DNA of 64,000 bases from Mixophyes australis (taxonomy: Eukaryota; Chordata; Amphibia; Anura; Limnodynastidae): positions 280,322,960 to 280,386,959 of the forward strand of contig JAVHZZ010000002.1 in assembly GCA_036250195.1 (NCBI GenBank), read 5' to 3'. Shown here in pieces: positions 10,054-21,666 of the stretch; position 1 is the first letter of the stretch, and each line of letters opens with the position of its first letter. The notes under the pieces were generated by a model. It did no database searches. It was not told where the DNA came from and worked only from the letters and a program-made list of their open reading frames with translations. A program made the translations under genes and the position numbers.

Positions 10054-10600
10054 ATTCATACTGCATGAAAAACCCGGGTTTTTGCCAGGGCAAGGCCAGG
10101 CGCGGTATGAATGGTGTTAGTGAAAAATCCTGGGTCTGAAAACCCGGGATTTAGACCCGGGACTTTTGGTGGGGTAATTCCCGTGTGGGCCCTGGTTAAC
10201 CTGCAGCATGAATGGTGAGACACGGGTTTTTCAACATGGGTCTCACATAAAGCAGCTGATTGGGTGTCTGGAAGGCTTGAGGATGACATCATCATTATAA
10301 AACATGAACTTCGGGCTACACAAAAGTGACTCGTCGGCCATGATTAAAGCAATGCTGTGAACAGTCACCACCCACTGATTAACTAGTCCCCTTTAAATGA
10401 CCTCAGTATTTTTCAGCCAATGAAAGCTCCTCTTGTGAGGACTCACACTTATTGCCAGGGCAGACTCGTGTGGGGTCGACCTGGGAAATTCCCGGGTCCA
10501 GGGTGCAATGTGAACGGGGTCTCTGAGCTGGGACGCTTGGAGACTCGGCAAAAACCCGGCTTGAAAAACCTGGGAAATTGCAGGGGCAGCAGTATGAATG
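10053..10600. mobile_element. Inverted-repeat element (MITE-like) with CCCGGG-rich arms
   Basis: CATTCATACTGC at the left end is inverted at the right end (GCAGTATGAATG). Both arms continue with related AAAACCCGGGTTTTTGCC-like sequence (10071-10090; 10550-10590). GTATGAATGG motifs recur inside at about 10106 and 10207. No convincing target duplication was found, so the class is unknown. Confidence 0.5.
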
Positions 10601-11494
10601 CAGTATAAGGTAATTTATATACAATAGGCATCTGTCACTTTTAATCTGTGTTTTTTTTATACTGTAAACATACAATGGCATCTTCCTATGTGCGCTAAGC
10701 AGGTGCAGTACATTTTTTGCTGTGTATTTCAACTCTTGTGCTGAATTGTAAACCAAAAATGACCCCCTCCCTGTTTTTACTTTAGTGTTTTTAGATCCAG
10801 CATACAATGTATCTTAGAAAACAAACCTTAGTTAAAAATATTCAGTGTACAAAAGGATGTATGTGCTTACACAGGCTCATACTAAGGATAGGGTCAAATG
10901 TAATACTTTGCCCTTCTCCACGGAATGTAAGCTGTGTCCAACACACTGCTAACTGTACAGACACCTTGCCTGACCTGTATAACTTTTCGCAGACTTAGGG
11001 GTATATTTACTAAAACCTAACTATAGCAACCAATCAGATTCTAGCAGTCATTTTGTAGAATGCATTAAATAAATGAAAGCTAGGATCCAACCTCGGACTG
11101 GCCTGCCGGGCAGCCGGGCTAACCACCGGTAGGCCCCACCGCATTGAAGCTCCGCCCCCTTCTGTGTGAGGGCGGAGCTTACAGAACAGGTGACTCCAGA
11201 CCAACACTTGTTGCGACATCGAGACTTTGTGTAACCAGTGCAGAGAGCCCAGAAGCGGCTCTCTGCACCTGCGCGGTAGTGTGTTTTTCAGTTTCAGCAG
11301 GGGAGGAGGAGCTCGGGATCCTGTAATTCAGCCGCGGCCACCCAGAGGAGCATGAAGAAAGAAGGCCGGGGCTTTGCACAGGTAAGTGCGCTCCCAAGCC
11401 AGCCTGTCATTTTTATTTTTTTTTACAGACCAATGAGCACTGCAGAGAAGAATGAGGGACATGAAAGAGAGAAATGGTGAGAGGGATGAAAGAG

Positions 11495-11800
11495 GGATAG
11501 GGCCAAGTCAGCATGGCAGAGTGTGAAGGGGGGCCAGGTCAGCATGGCAGAGTGTGAAGCGAGGCCAGGTCAGCATGGCAGAGTGTGATGGGGGACAGGT
11601 CAGCATGGCACAGTGTGATGGGCGGCCATGTCAGCATGGCAAAGTGTGAAGGGGGACCAGGTCAGCAGGGCAGAGTGTGAAGGGGGGCCAAAGCAGCATA
11701 GTAGAGTGTGAAGGGGGCCAAAGCAGCATGGCAGAGTGTGAAGGGAGGTCCAAAGCAGCATGGCATAGAGTGATGAAAGGGGGCCAGGAGAAGGGGGGAG
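11495..11800. repeat. ~33-bp minisatellite inside the nested hAT
   Basis: Repeats of the type GGCCAGGTCAGCATGGCAGA followed by GTGTGAAGGGG, about nine diverged copies. Reading frames through it are repeat artefacts. A similar GGCACAGTGTGATG-type array occurs in the related copy at 24640-24900. Confidence 0.85.
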
Positions 11801-12121
11801 CAAAAGCAACATGGAGGGCGCAGTGTGATCATCAGGAAGCAAAGAATGGTGATTAAGGGGCACAGTAATGTGTGTGATGGCACAGCGGGCTTGTGGCAAT
11901 GTAGTGTGTGTGTGGTAGGTGGTGGCTAAGTATTAATTGTGGGTCCTATTGATTTAACGCCGGGGCTGGTTGGAATTTTCTAAATGTACCTATTATTTTT
12001 CCAAATATGGCCCTCAACATTCCAGGATCCAGACAAGCCGCAACTAAAGAAACTAGCAGCCACAGCTGGTAAAAGTGACAAGAACAGGTAGGACAGTCTG
12101 TCAAATGTTCTGAGTCTAGTG

Positions 12122-12268
12122 CAGGCTTGGCTAACCTGTGGCACTCCAGGTGTTGTGAAACTACAAGTCCCAGCCTACCCTTCCAGCAATAAGCTGCAAT
12201 ATATTGGCAAAGCATGCTGGGGCTTGTAGTTTCACAACAGCTGGAGTGCCACAGGTTAGCCAAGCCTG
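12122..12268. mobile_element. 147-bp palindromic hAT MITE, third nesting level
   Basis: Begins CAGGCTTGGCTAACCTGTGG and ends with its inverted copy, forming a hairpin over most of its length. It is flanked by an exact 8-bp duplication GTCTAGTG (12114-12121, 12269-12276). The related hAT copy near 25211 has a single GATTCTAGTGGCAC at the equivalent place, i.e. the empty site. Confidence 0.93.
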
Positions 12269-12705
12269 GTCTAGTGGGACAATCCAGATTTTTGGTGACT
12301 GTTCTGCCCAATCTAAGGGGCAGGTCAAGACTGTGTACTCTTTATATACACACTGCATTCTTTATATACTACACTATGGTGCTAGCTGTCCTTCTTGTGT
12401 CTGGTCTCGCCTCTATGATGGCTGGCCACACCCCCTCTGGTGGGCCCCTAGCATTGCAGTCCCCCGGTGGGCCCTTCATGCCCCAGTCCGACACTGCTAG
12501 GATCTGATTGGTTGCTATAGGCAACACCTCCACTTTTCCAAACCCGAAGTTTAGTAAATCTAGCCCTTAGTTTTTCCCTGTGATCAGTCATCCACAGCAT
12601 TCTGCAGAGTGCAGGGAAAGAAGGAAGAAAGAGGAAGAAACAAGATGTCTGGTAACTTCTACCTTGCAGTTCCTGGAATTCCCTGGCGGTGCAGGCAAAG
12701 ATTAT

Positions 12706-12896
12706 GGGGCATATTCAATTAGCCTCGTTACTCGCAAAAGTATTGTGGCGTTAAAAATATTACCGTTATTATTATCCCTGAGCTGCGAGCAGAATGCCGA
12801 CATTAAAGGTACTGTAATAACGGTAATTACGCGCACTATTACCGTAATAACGCTAACAGTGCGCAAGCCGCGTTACTTTTGACAGTAATATGCCCC
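12706..12896. mobile_element. 191-bp hairpin MITE with 3-bp TSD
   Basis: Left end GGGGCATATTCAATTAG and right end GACAGTAATATGCCCC, flanked by TAT on both sides (12703-12705, 12897-12899). The interior is rich in ATTACCGTTATTA-type palindromes. Non-coding. Confidence 0.8.
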
Positions 12897-12899
12897 TAT

Positions 12900-13469
12900 G
12901 TGTGATAGTGTATGTTTTTCTCCTCCTCTCTTTTCGGTTTTGATTTTATGATGTTCCTGCTCAGACACTGATATTAGCAGCGTCTGCAGTGCTTTTGACA
13001 GGGGATAAAAAGCAGGCTTCTCCATACACCGACAGCCCATGCTGAACGAGTAATAATATGGTAGTGAGAAGCAGGAAGGGGAGAGACTAAAGCAGAAAGG
13101 AGTCTAATGATGGGGGTGGCCACTAGTAAGACATGATCAGCTCCAACAAGCTTGGTCCGATCAATCGATTTCTTAAAAAAAATTGTGGTTTAAAATGCCT
13201 TAATCGGTCCCTTAACCTGTCGGCATCTTGGGAAAACTCCTGGTGAGGCCTATGGCCAATCCGATCCTGCTGTCACCCACTCTCTCTATGCTCCTAAATC
13301 CCCTATCAACTCAGTTAAGGAAGTACCTTGCTTTTTGACAAGTGAGGCTTTTTAGGACGAGCGCACTTAAAGGGCGACAGGGTTTGTAATAAGCTAAACA
13401 CTTACCTTAAGGGGTTAACATGGGGTGTGGACCGACCAATGGTTGCTTCCGTGGGAGGGACTTTGATTG
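12900..13469. other. Unassigned sequence
   Basis: No coding region or recognised repeat seen. The right part may belong to the terminal region of the DIRS-like element that follows, but I cannot place its left end. Confidence 0.4.
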
Positions 13470-16400
13470 AATATAGCAGGCTGTACTTCCTGCTCTGCCT
13501 CACTTGCAGCAAGAGATCCAGAGGGAGAGAGCCTTTAGAGGAGCACAGGAAAAGATAAGTATCTTGTGTGTCTGTCTTTTCTCCCTATTTTTTGCTTTGT
13601 CTGTACCTTTCCTCCTATGTTTTTCATGTAGTCTGTCTTTTTTTTTTTTATAGTTTGTTCGTCTGCCGTTATTTGGGGCGTCCTCTCCTCCGTTTAGGGC
13701 CAACTATACCCCCCCTTCCCCGCCGTCCCCCTCCTCCCTCCTCTTATCCTCTCCCATCCGGCGATGTCCCCAATTCTGTTTACATCCCCCGTTTTTCCTG
13801 ACTCCTGTTTGTTTTTTATCCACTCGTCCCCCTTTCTGTATTTCCTTTTCCCCTGCCTTCATCATGCCCCGTCCAAAGCGTGCCTCTACCCGGCCAGCGC
13901 GGCTTAGATCCCCCCCCCATACTGTCAGCCACCTTCCTCTCCCTGCCCAGGTTCAGAACTCTCTGGGTACGGCCAGACCACAACCCTCTCCCCTTTCACG
14001 TAGGTGCTCCAAGTGGATGTGCCCCAGCATCCTCACCTCCTTCCAATCCCTGGACACGGCGGGCGGCTGTCTGTCAGCGCGCTGTGGCGGGGCAGTTCAG
14101 TCTGAGTTGCAGGGCCGCTCGCGCATGCGCAGGTCGCAGGTCCCGGCGTGGGGAGCTGCTCTCCCCTGCGCCGGGGGCCCCGCTGTCTCTGTAGGCAGGC
14201 GGCAGGCAGGCAGGGGTGTAAGCCCCTCTCCTGCCCGAGTTCCGTTTGGGTCTGCCATCCTGGCAGCTTGTAGAACTCTCCTCCTAGTCATGGCCGGGCT
14301 CGTCCACCAGGGGGAGCGCGGCCTCAGTAGTTGTAACACACTAAAATGCCCAGTTATAACACACTGACATGTCCCATTATCACCCCTCCCTCCCCCATCC
14401 CAGCCCGTTCTGAAAGAATAAACCTGTCTAACCCCCCCCCCCCTGTCCATCACCAGCTTTTCCTTCCCCCTGGCCCGTTTTTGTACCAAAGTAGCAGGGG
14501 CTCATCATGGGGGGCGCGGTTTAGTGGGGACCCCCTGTCAGCGAGTAGAGTCCTTTACCGGGCGTTCCCAGAGTCAGTCGTGGCCATTTTACCACAGAAT
14601 ACATGGGGACGTCTATTCGGGGAGGTGGAAGGAGTACATACCGACAGAGCGTGCAAATTCTAATGTAGGGTGTGGAACGTCTGCGAGGCTTCCCCTTTAC
14701 CACCTATCTTTATCTCCAACAGATGATAGTACTCAAGACGCACGGCGGGTTCATTCACGGGTTCGCTCGGCGTGGAGCGTCCCCTACCCTGTTTTTTACG
14801 TGGATGGCAGGCTACCATAGTTATAGACTACCGCCATGGTAGCGCCCTTCCCATTTTTAGATGTGGTAGCCCCGGTCGGTCTCGGCTGGGAGCCATCCAG
14901 GACACGTTACGTTAGGGCCCCCCCCCTCCCCAAAGCGTTGCGAGTAGTCAGCATTTCTATTCTCGTGCGGGATGTTATACAGCATAATCCAGCGGGGACG
15001 ACGGCGGCCACGTACCTGGGAGGCGCTGCAGCGATTCGATTATCCTGTTAGAGATTAACCCACTCTCCCATATTCTTTTTCAGAACCAGTGGTCGAGGAG
15101 CAGGAGGCAAGGGTGATCAGCCAAGGTCACACTCACAGGGACGGATGCCTGCAAGGGACATCAAGGAGTCGACTCCGGTTATGCCGGTCGGACAGGTCGC
15201 TTCAGCCAGTGCCGGGACAGCAGCAGGGATGAGCGAGGGGACGATTGCTCCCGTGGGTGAGTCCAATACATTTATTACACACAAATCACAGCTGTTGGGG
15301 GTCACCAGCCCTCTCCACGAGCAGTGAGTCTTCTGGATTCGATGACAGACCTAGGAAACTGATCAGGTTGTTAGAGACGCAATTACTAGGTAAGCGCAGT
15401 AAACAGACACCTCAGGCAGGAAGCGCAGAACAGTCAGTGGTTCGGAGTGATGTAAGGCAGGTCATAACCCTTGAAATTATGCATGGTATTAGGCATAGCG
15501 TGCTGGATAGAAAAACGAGGGAAGTATGTAGACATGTATCCATTGGCTGGCGAGGACAAGTAGGCTTTGGCGGCGGCATGCGAAACGACTGGTACCGATC
15601 GTTCCCTCGATGGGTGAATGCCTTCTGTATTTTCGCTACGATATATCTGGAGACTAGGCCCGGTGAACAGGCTGAGGTATGGAGATCCAGACACCTTATT
15701 GGCGGGATGTTCGTAAAGGACGGCCCGGTAATTTGAACGGCATATGACGAGCTGTTCAGGAAGCGTAGGGGTGGGCGAGTGAAGCTGCCTCTGGGGGTCT
15801 AAAGATATTGACACCTGGTTGGAGCTGATGAGACTGAGCAGCCTGGCGGCAGAGGGTGACATAAGCAGAGGTCTCAGGGCCCGGGGAGGGCGCAAAATGC
15901 CCTCCCCACAAAAAAGGAAGATGCTATGACTTTAACGCAGGGTCTCGCCAGAGAGAATCCTCCTGTAGATTCAGGCACACCTGCACATCATGCGGCGGAA
16001 AGCATCCAGCCGTGGGATTTGCAAAGTCCCGCGGAAGTGGGGGAAGGGGAAGAGGCACTGGTCCAGCGTTGCCGAGTCAGGGGTCCATCGCCAGTTGACT
16101 TGGCGGAACTGGACAAGTGGCTCGCATGGTTTGATGTCAGGGACGCTGCGGCTCTTCTTCACAACGGGTTCCATCTCAGTTTTAAACTCCCCGTTCAGGG
16201 TAACTTTTCCACAGCTTCGCCGGTTAATTTAAAATCGGCCCTTGCTCTGCAGGAAGTGTTAGATGAGAAAATAGGAAAGTAGGTTAGTTTGGGCGCATGA
16301 TTGGCCCGCTCTGACTTCCGCTTATCCCCAACCTGATTTTGGTCACGGTAGGTGTGGTCCCCAAGAAGGCAGAGGGAAAGTTTAGGCTGATCCAGCATTT

Positions 16401-16830
16401 GTCTTATCCTGCTGGCCAATCTGTGAATGACGCAATCGACGTCACCCTTAGCTGGGTCAGCTATCAGTCTTTTGAGTCTGCCCTAGCTTTCATGCAAGAA
16501 TGCGGTAGGTGTTCCCTTTTAGCTAGAATTAATATTGAGTCGGCTTTCAGGTTGTTACCCCTTCACCCGGAATCGTATCAATACATGGGTTTTCGGCATC
16601 TTGGCGGATACTATATTGATCACTGTCTTCCCATGGGTTGTTTGATCTCCTGTGCACTATTCGAGAAGTTTAGTAGTTTCTTGCATTGGTGTATTCAGGC
16701 GGGAACGGGGTGTCGGTGGATTGCGCATTATCTTGACGACTTCTTGGTTATCGGGCCACCGGATTCCACATGTTGCCGGGATACGCTTTTTCCACTGAGG
16801 CTTTGTTTAGGGTGCTAGGCGTTCCCATTG
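13470..16830 (+). mobile_element. Decayed DIRS-type retroelement (gag and part of RT)
   Basis: The right part encodes a DIRS-type reverse transcriptase (see separate entry). The upstream ~2.4 kb is GC-rich and contains short open segments that fit a decayed gag region, one starting with ATG at 13864 (basic, proline-rich), others at 15145-15324 and 15926-16282. The element stops inside RT, and neither RNase H, methylase nor tyrosine recombinase is present, so the 3' half is missing. Start coordinate is approximate; no terminal repeat was identified. Confidence 0.6.
16085..16820 (+). pseudogene. DIRS reverse transcriptase fragment
   Basis: Recognisable DIRS motifs in order: a GF(H)LSFKLP start region (about 16165), VVPKKAEGKFRLIQHLSYP, SVNDAID, ESAFRLLPLHPE, MGFRHLGGYYIDHCLPMGCL and HYLDDFLV. 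The catalytic YLDD is intact (about 16730-16741). The first catalytic Asp, normally in DIESAF, is Asn here (NIESAF). A frame change lies between 16282 and 16339, and the frame ends shortly after YLDD. DIRS elements replicate through an RNA intermediate and integrate with a tyrosine recombinase instead of an integrase; that part is absent. Confidence 0.8.
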
Positions 16831-16869
16831 CAGCGGACAAAAGGGAGGGCAACTACGTGTCTATCATTC

Positions 16870-18210
16870 CTCGGAATTGAGAGCGACACTTAGGCAGGGA
16901 TCTGCAGGCTCCCAGCTGGCAAGGTGACTACGATGTACGAGGCCGTACAAAAGTTTGAAAGGAGAGTATCCGGTGGACTCCTGGGGCACTTCCCTGTATG
17001 CAAACAGGAGCTGCTGCAGGGCTCTGACCCAGTCTCTCCCTTCAGACTGTACATATGCCTTCAGGAGGTGTTTCAGTGTTCCATTGAAACGCTCACATAA
17101 CCCATTGGTCTGGGGATAGTACGGGGTGGTTCGCAGGGGCTTAATGCCTCCCCTGGTCAGTAACCACTTCCCTGGGATATCCTACCCGGCTGAAAATGTC
17201 CACCAGAGCCTGGGCCACATGCTCTGCGTCTATGGACGACAGGGCTACTGCCTCTGGGTATCTGGTAGCAAAGTCCACCAGGATGAGGATGAATCTTTTC
17301 CCGGTGTAACTGGGGATGGCTAATGGACCTACGATATCTATAGCCACCCGGGCAAAGGGCTCCTCAATTATAGGCAGGGATTGTAGTGGGCCTTTCTTAT
17401 GGGCTCTCTCTATTCTCTGGCAGGTGTCACAGGAGGCTTTGTACCGTTTCACATCGTGGGTGACTTGAAGCCAGAAAAAAGTCTGCAACACCCGGGCCAA
17501 CGTTTTTCTGGTCCCAAAGTGCACCGCTGCTGGAATGTAATGGGCCAGCGCTAATAAATGGGTATGGTAAGCCCATGGTACTACCAACTGCTTCACTTCT
17601 GTCCCTGGGTCTTGATTTAGGGTAGGGGTGACTACCCTATATAACAGTCCTTTGTCCCACACTAATTTATTGCCTGCCACTTCCGCTCCCCCAGCATCTG
17701 CTGCACTCCTCAGTATGGCTAGGGATGGGTGAGTCTGTTGGGCCTTTCTAAATTCCCTTCTGTCCTCCTCCCCCAAATCAATTTCTGGTACAACATCAGA
17801 TATTTTTGGGTTACTCACCAATAGTGCTGCCTCTGGCTCCTTGGTTCTGGTTGCCAGGGTTAGTCTTGGTGGTCTCCTTGGCGTTGCGGCTTCTTGTGCT
17901 GCTGTGGCTTGCGCTCGGCTCTGGCTGCGGGTCACAGAGTGAGTGACCAATCCCTGGCCCAAATCATTCCCCAAAATCACTTTTACTGGTAGTCCATCCA
18001 GGATGCCCACCTCCACCATTCCAAATCCCGCCCCCCAATCCAAATGTACCCGGGCCACCTGAATATCTGCAAGATGGCCCCCCACCATAGAAATCCGGAC
18101 CTGCTGTCCCTCCATAACTTGGGATCTTTTAATTATATCAGGCTCCACCAGGGTCAAGGATGCTCCTTAGTCTCTCAACCCCTGGACCTTGCAGTCCCCC
18201 ACCCACACAT
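16870..18210 (-). pseudogene. Gmr1-like Ty3/Gypsy pol fragment: protease followed directly by integrase
   Basis: Reading leftwards from about 18200: a retropepsin region whose catalytic D-S/T-G triad reads D-stop-G-A-S at 18165, then LTLVEPDIIKRSQV and ILGNDLG, a linker (THSVTRSQSRAQA), a zinc-binding H2C2 region (AVHFGTRKTLARVL ... CDTCQRIE) and the integrase core (ARVAIDIVGPL, ATRYPEAVAL, EVVTDQG). No reverse transcriptase lies between protease and integrase, the order known for Gmr1-type elements. After DQG the frame breaks and part of the core is missing; the sequence resumes with GIKPLRTTPYYPQTNGLCER (about 17135-17075). It is therefore dead in both enzymes. A remnant of a Gypsy-type gag may follow to about 18600 but is not readable. 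Confidence 0.75.
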
Positions 18211-18829
18211 CCTGTAGGTGACCATGCACTCATTGTTCTCTTGTGATTGGTGGTATGAAGAGTTTGGGTGGTAACAGGGGTGGAAATAGTGCATGACATC
18301 AGTGGTCTCCCCCCTGCGGTGATGGTGCCATTCGGACTGTGTTGCAGACTTGCTAGAACAATAGTTAGCAAACAGGGAGAGACCCCCTCCTGATTTTAGA
18401 TAAGGTCCTGATCCTCCTCTTTTTAACCCCTTCCACTACTTTTTGATGTCACAGTTTGATTCACACTTCCTGTGAGCTGCCTGCCCCCTCCCTCTCTGGA
18501 CACCACAACAATAACAGATCTGGCCACCGGGTGGCATTTAATAACAGAGTGGGCCATGGTTGTTCAATTGGCCCACTGAGGACAGACCGGGTTGGCACGA
18601 TATTCTCAATATAAGGCCCGGGTCTGTCACAAGTTGCAAGAAAGATTATGTAATGTGGTTTATCTAATCTTTCCTAAACACTCTATTGTTGTGTTTGGCA
18701 AGTACAGAGGATCAATATCCTTTTGCTTAAACTTTTAAATCCTACATCTGTCAGTTGATTCCCTCTGTGTTTATTTGGGAGGACTTGCCTTGAAAAGCTG
18801 TGTGCAGTTAAGCCTTGTAATGTTCGTAT

Positions 18830-19585
18830 TGTTGCTACCAAATAAATATTGTCCGATACAATTAATGTGGTTCCAAAGCACAAAATAGATTTAATAGCAA
18901 AATTTAGCATATCACAATAACAATACAAAGTACAACCAATGCATATGCTGCGCAGCCCCTGGATCCAGAAACAGTCCAACAAGAGTGTGTCTGTTTCTAA
19001 ATCAGAGGCTCCTTTTATGTTGTTAAGTTTAGAAAAAACACATTATGTCACAAAATATAGACAGGTAACACTAACAGAGGTCTTCATTGGTCCAGGGTTA
19101 ACAATATTCCTGTAAACTGTTGGTCATAGGTCAGTTTGTTTGATCTTCTCCCAAAGGAGGGGGCAAATCACTCCCTTGCCTACATGTGTTCCCGTCGAAG
19201 AACTGGTTTAAACTGATCCATAAAAGAAACCTTTTAGTATTATTCTCATATTGCTCATAACTAGCGATTACTACTCTGTTGAAACCGGGTTACTCCTGGT
19301 GAAATATGATTTAATATGAGACCAAACTCTTTACACTTTAAAGCATCTGAACCATAAATACCTTTATTGTAATATTATCTGTGTATAAATAACCTTTAAT
19401 TTATTAAATAATTGAGTGTGAATTGAAACTTTTAGAAAGTGTGGACTATTTACAAGTGTGTTAATGTAAGTATGTGTGTTATTAATCCGTGTGATTACGT
19501 CATTATACGTGGCATACTAATCGCAATCACGCGGTACACCAATATTAATTAATTTAGCCGAATTCATCCAATTATTTGACTTACA
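18830..19585 (-). mobile_element. LTR of a decayed Gypsy element (3' LTR)
   Basis: Its right end (TGTAAGTCAAATAATTGG on the minus strand) and left part (CCAAAGCACAAAATAGATTT) align with the LTR pieces at 50030-50990 plus 54750-55015, and with the short piece at 39808-39905. Shared blocks include GTGGCATACT followed by an ATCGCA-type motif. The left boundary is approximate. The internal remnants to the right (19850-21260) are in the matching orientation. Confidence 0.6.
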
Positions 19586-19849
19586 CAGCCTCAACCCAGA
19601 TGTAAGTATAAAAATTACCATGTTAAATTTCAGGATGAATGAAGATTATATTTAGTTTAGGACTGACCAGTAAAAGGAAGTTGATGCCTCTTCACGGTGG
19701 AGGCATCAAGTTGTATAAAGAATGAATAAGTGTTATCTGGTTGTGAGAGGACTGGCGCACAAGGGAAATAATTTTTTACGTTTTGGAAAGCTGTTTGCCC
19801 CAGTTCTTGCTAGGACCTCCCTTACGGCTAAAGGTGGTGATGGGTGCTA

Positions 19850-20240
19850 TAATCTAAGAAAAATCCTTGATCCTACAAACCGCTGAATAGCTTTAAAGCA
19901 TGAAGGTTGAGGCCAATTATGGAAGCCACTTTTTCGGATCCATCTGTAGACCCTGACTGGACACTATATATATTAGAGGAAATAACTTGTTCCATCTTCC
20001 AGTCAAACTGAAGAGAATGAGTTCATACCCATGGCAAGCCTAGAATAATGGGGTTAATAGATCCATTCCGAGTGGAGTGAACCTACCTTGAGGTGTACTG
20101 GAAGGGTACAATCGGAGACAGTCCCATTGAGGACTCAATCACTGTCCACACCAGTCAAAGACAGAGGATGCTTCTAGGATTTTATGTATAACTGAACATC
20201 TGCAGCCAGAGGGGTGGGAATAAAATTATCAGCAGAGCCA
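19850..20240 (-). pseudogene. Gypsy pol remnants: protease and RT thumb joined by deletion
   Basis: Minus-strand remnants of a protease (DSGSADNF at about 20240; a GLPWV-like block near 20040) are followed, after a deletion of the RT palm, by the thumb segment (a WPQP...KAIQRFVG-like block, about 19960-19870). Several stops and frameshifts interrupt it. 19590-19850 has no readable coding sequence. Confidence 0.6.
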
Positions 20241-20244
20241 GAGT

Positions 20245-21260
20245 CTACAAAGTCTGAGAAAGATGTCCTCTCAATGAATGGACAATGACCAGCATGAGAA
20301 AACTATTTTTGACAAAGGGAGACTGATTCTTGACTCCCAACTCAACCTCCCTAGTACTGATTAGGTTTTGGTGTTTACTGGTCTCTTTGGGCAATTCACC
20401 AAAATGTGGCTCAACTCCATAGAGGCATAAGTTATTCCTACATCTCCTCTCATGTTCTAATTCTGAAAGCCTGGATTGACCCATTTGCATGGGCTTCTCA
20501 TGGGTTACGGGAGGATTCTGGAATCTGGGTGCCAGTCACACAAATGAGTGATGGGAGTGTTCATTCTCCTGGGTGCATTCCCTGAAGTGAATTTCAATAC
20601 TGACAGAGAGGGAAATGAACTCATCAAGGTCTGAAGGAAGTTCTCCAGTGGCCAGTTCATCGTTAATGCAGTCGGTCAAGCCTTGCCAAAAGGTTGCCAC
20701 TAAGGCTTCATTAGTCAACTGAATTTCAGAGGCAAGGGTGCAGAATTGAACCTTGTGTTGACTGACTGACATGGAGTCCTGCCAGAGCTTAAGTGGATTG
20801 GTGGCAGCTGATGAAACTATGTAGGGCTTGTCGAGCTTCCTGAAAACTCGATAAACACTGCTGAATGCTGCAAATCAGCATCATTGCGCTCCTTTAGAGG
20901 TGATGCCCAAGCAAGAAAATGGCCAGACGGCAAGGAACTCATATACGCAACCTCAGATGAGGAGGTTCCTGGTGAGAGCTCGTACTGGATTTCGCATTGG
21001 TTGAGAAATTCCCAGCACTTTTTTATGTGTCCATCATTTGTTTGGAATAGAGGTGCGGAAAGTGGAGGGTGATGGAACCACCTCAGCCATTGAAGACGAA
21101 TTAGGTGCCTGTACTGGAGGAGTCAGAGAGGCCTAAATGGTATCTAGGCAAGTTAACAGCCCATGCAGACATGGATGTATCCGAGCCTGATTCGAATTTT
21201 GTTGATCCACCAATATCGCTAGATTCTGAGATGACGGATCTCCAGCGTCTTCCATGTTTA
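20245..21260 (-). pseudogene. Gypsy gag remnant
   Basis: Capsid-like segments LVATFWQGLTDCINDELA and LPSDLDEFISLSVSIEIHF (20772-20600) match the equivalent part of the better preserved gag at 47949-48878. The region nearer 20430 (NNLCLYGVEPHFGELPKE) is a decayed zinc knuckle (its first and second cysteines are not both kept). An ATG near 21259 (MEDAGDPSSQN) fits the gag start. Frames are interrupted between 20780 and 21130. Confidence 0.65.
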
Positions 21261-21269
21261 AGCCAGGGT

Positions 21270-21666
21270 CACAAAACACTGGGAAAAATGGATGTTGTGA
21301 TGAAATGGGGTCCCCCTGGACTGAGGACTTTTTATTTATCACCCGTTTCTCACAGTTTATTGTACTTTTTAATCCTTGATCCAGTATATACACCAGAGCA
21401 GTATGTATCTACACAGTATGATAGTGGCTGAAAAAGCATTGAGAAATGTATTAATATGGTTCAATATACATGTTAGTGTATCCAAATATATCTCAGACTT
21501 AGAATGTGCAACTTTGCAGACACAATGTGTCAAATGTCTTAATGTTTCACACAAGCGTGAAGTGTCATTCCCTGATGTGATATTGTAACTTTTTGTTAGG
21601 TGTATCCAGCCAAATAGCTAACTCAGCCAAGCCATGCAATTGTATAATCAAAGTAACAGAGACAGT
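21270..21666. other. Unassigned sequence
   Basis: AT-rich, no coding region supported. It may contain the remains of the 5' LTR of the Gypsy element to its left, but I cannot show it. Confidence 0.4.

Larger units (their letters stand above)
11088..12496. mobile_element. Non-autonomous hAT element nested in the 3-bp-TSD MITE
   Basis: The left end CAACCTCGGACTGG and the inverted right end (reverse complement CAGTGTCGGACTGG) form terminal repeats. The 8-bp duplication CTAGGATC is exact (11080-11087, 12497-12504) and matches the internal target sequence of the surrounding MITE. No transposase is encoded. The interior holds a minisatellite and a shared region (about 11930-12380) also present at 25010-25340. 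The same terminus appears again at 32660-32698. Confidence 0.88.
10998..12566. mobile_element. 3-bp-TSD element (PIF/Harbinger-like MITE), split by a nested hAT
   Basis: Starts GGGGTATATTTACTAAA and ends TTTAGTAAATCTAGCCC, flanked by TTA on both sides (10995-10997, 12567-12569). Its original body is only about 160 bp (ACTATAGCAACCAATCAGAT on the left; GATTGGTTGCTATAGGCAAC on the right). Everything between 11088 and 12496 is a later insertion. An uninterrupted relative lies at 36707-36882. Confidence 0.85.

Noticed and set aside
13864..14367. Possible host gene with ATG in a CpG-rich region
   Set aside because: It has no recognisable domain and lies just upstream of DIRS RT sequence; a decayed DIRS gag is more likely.
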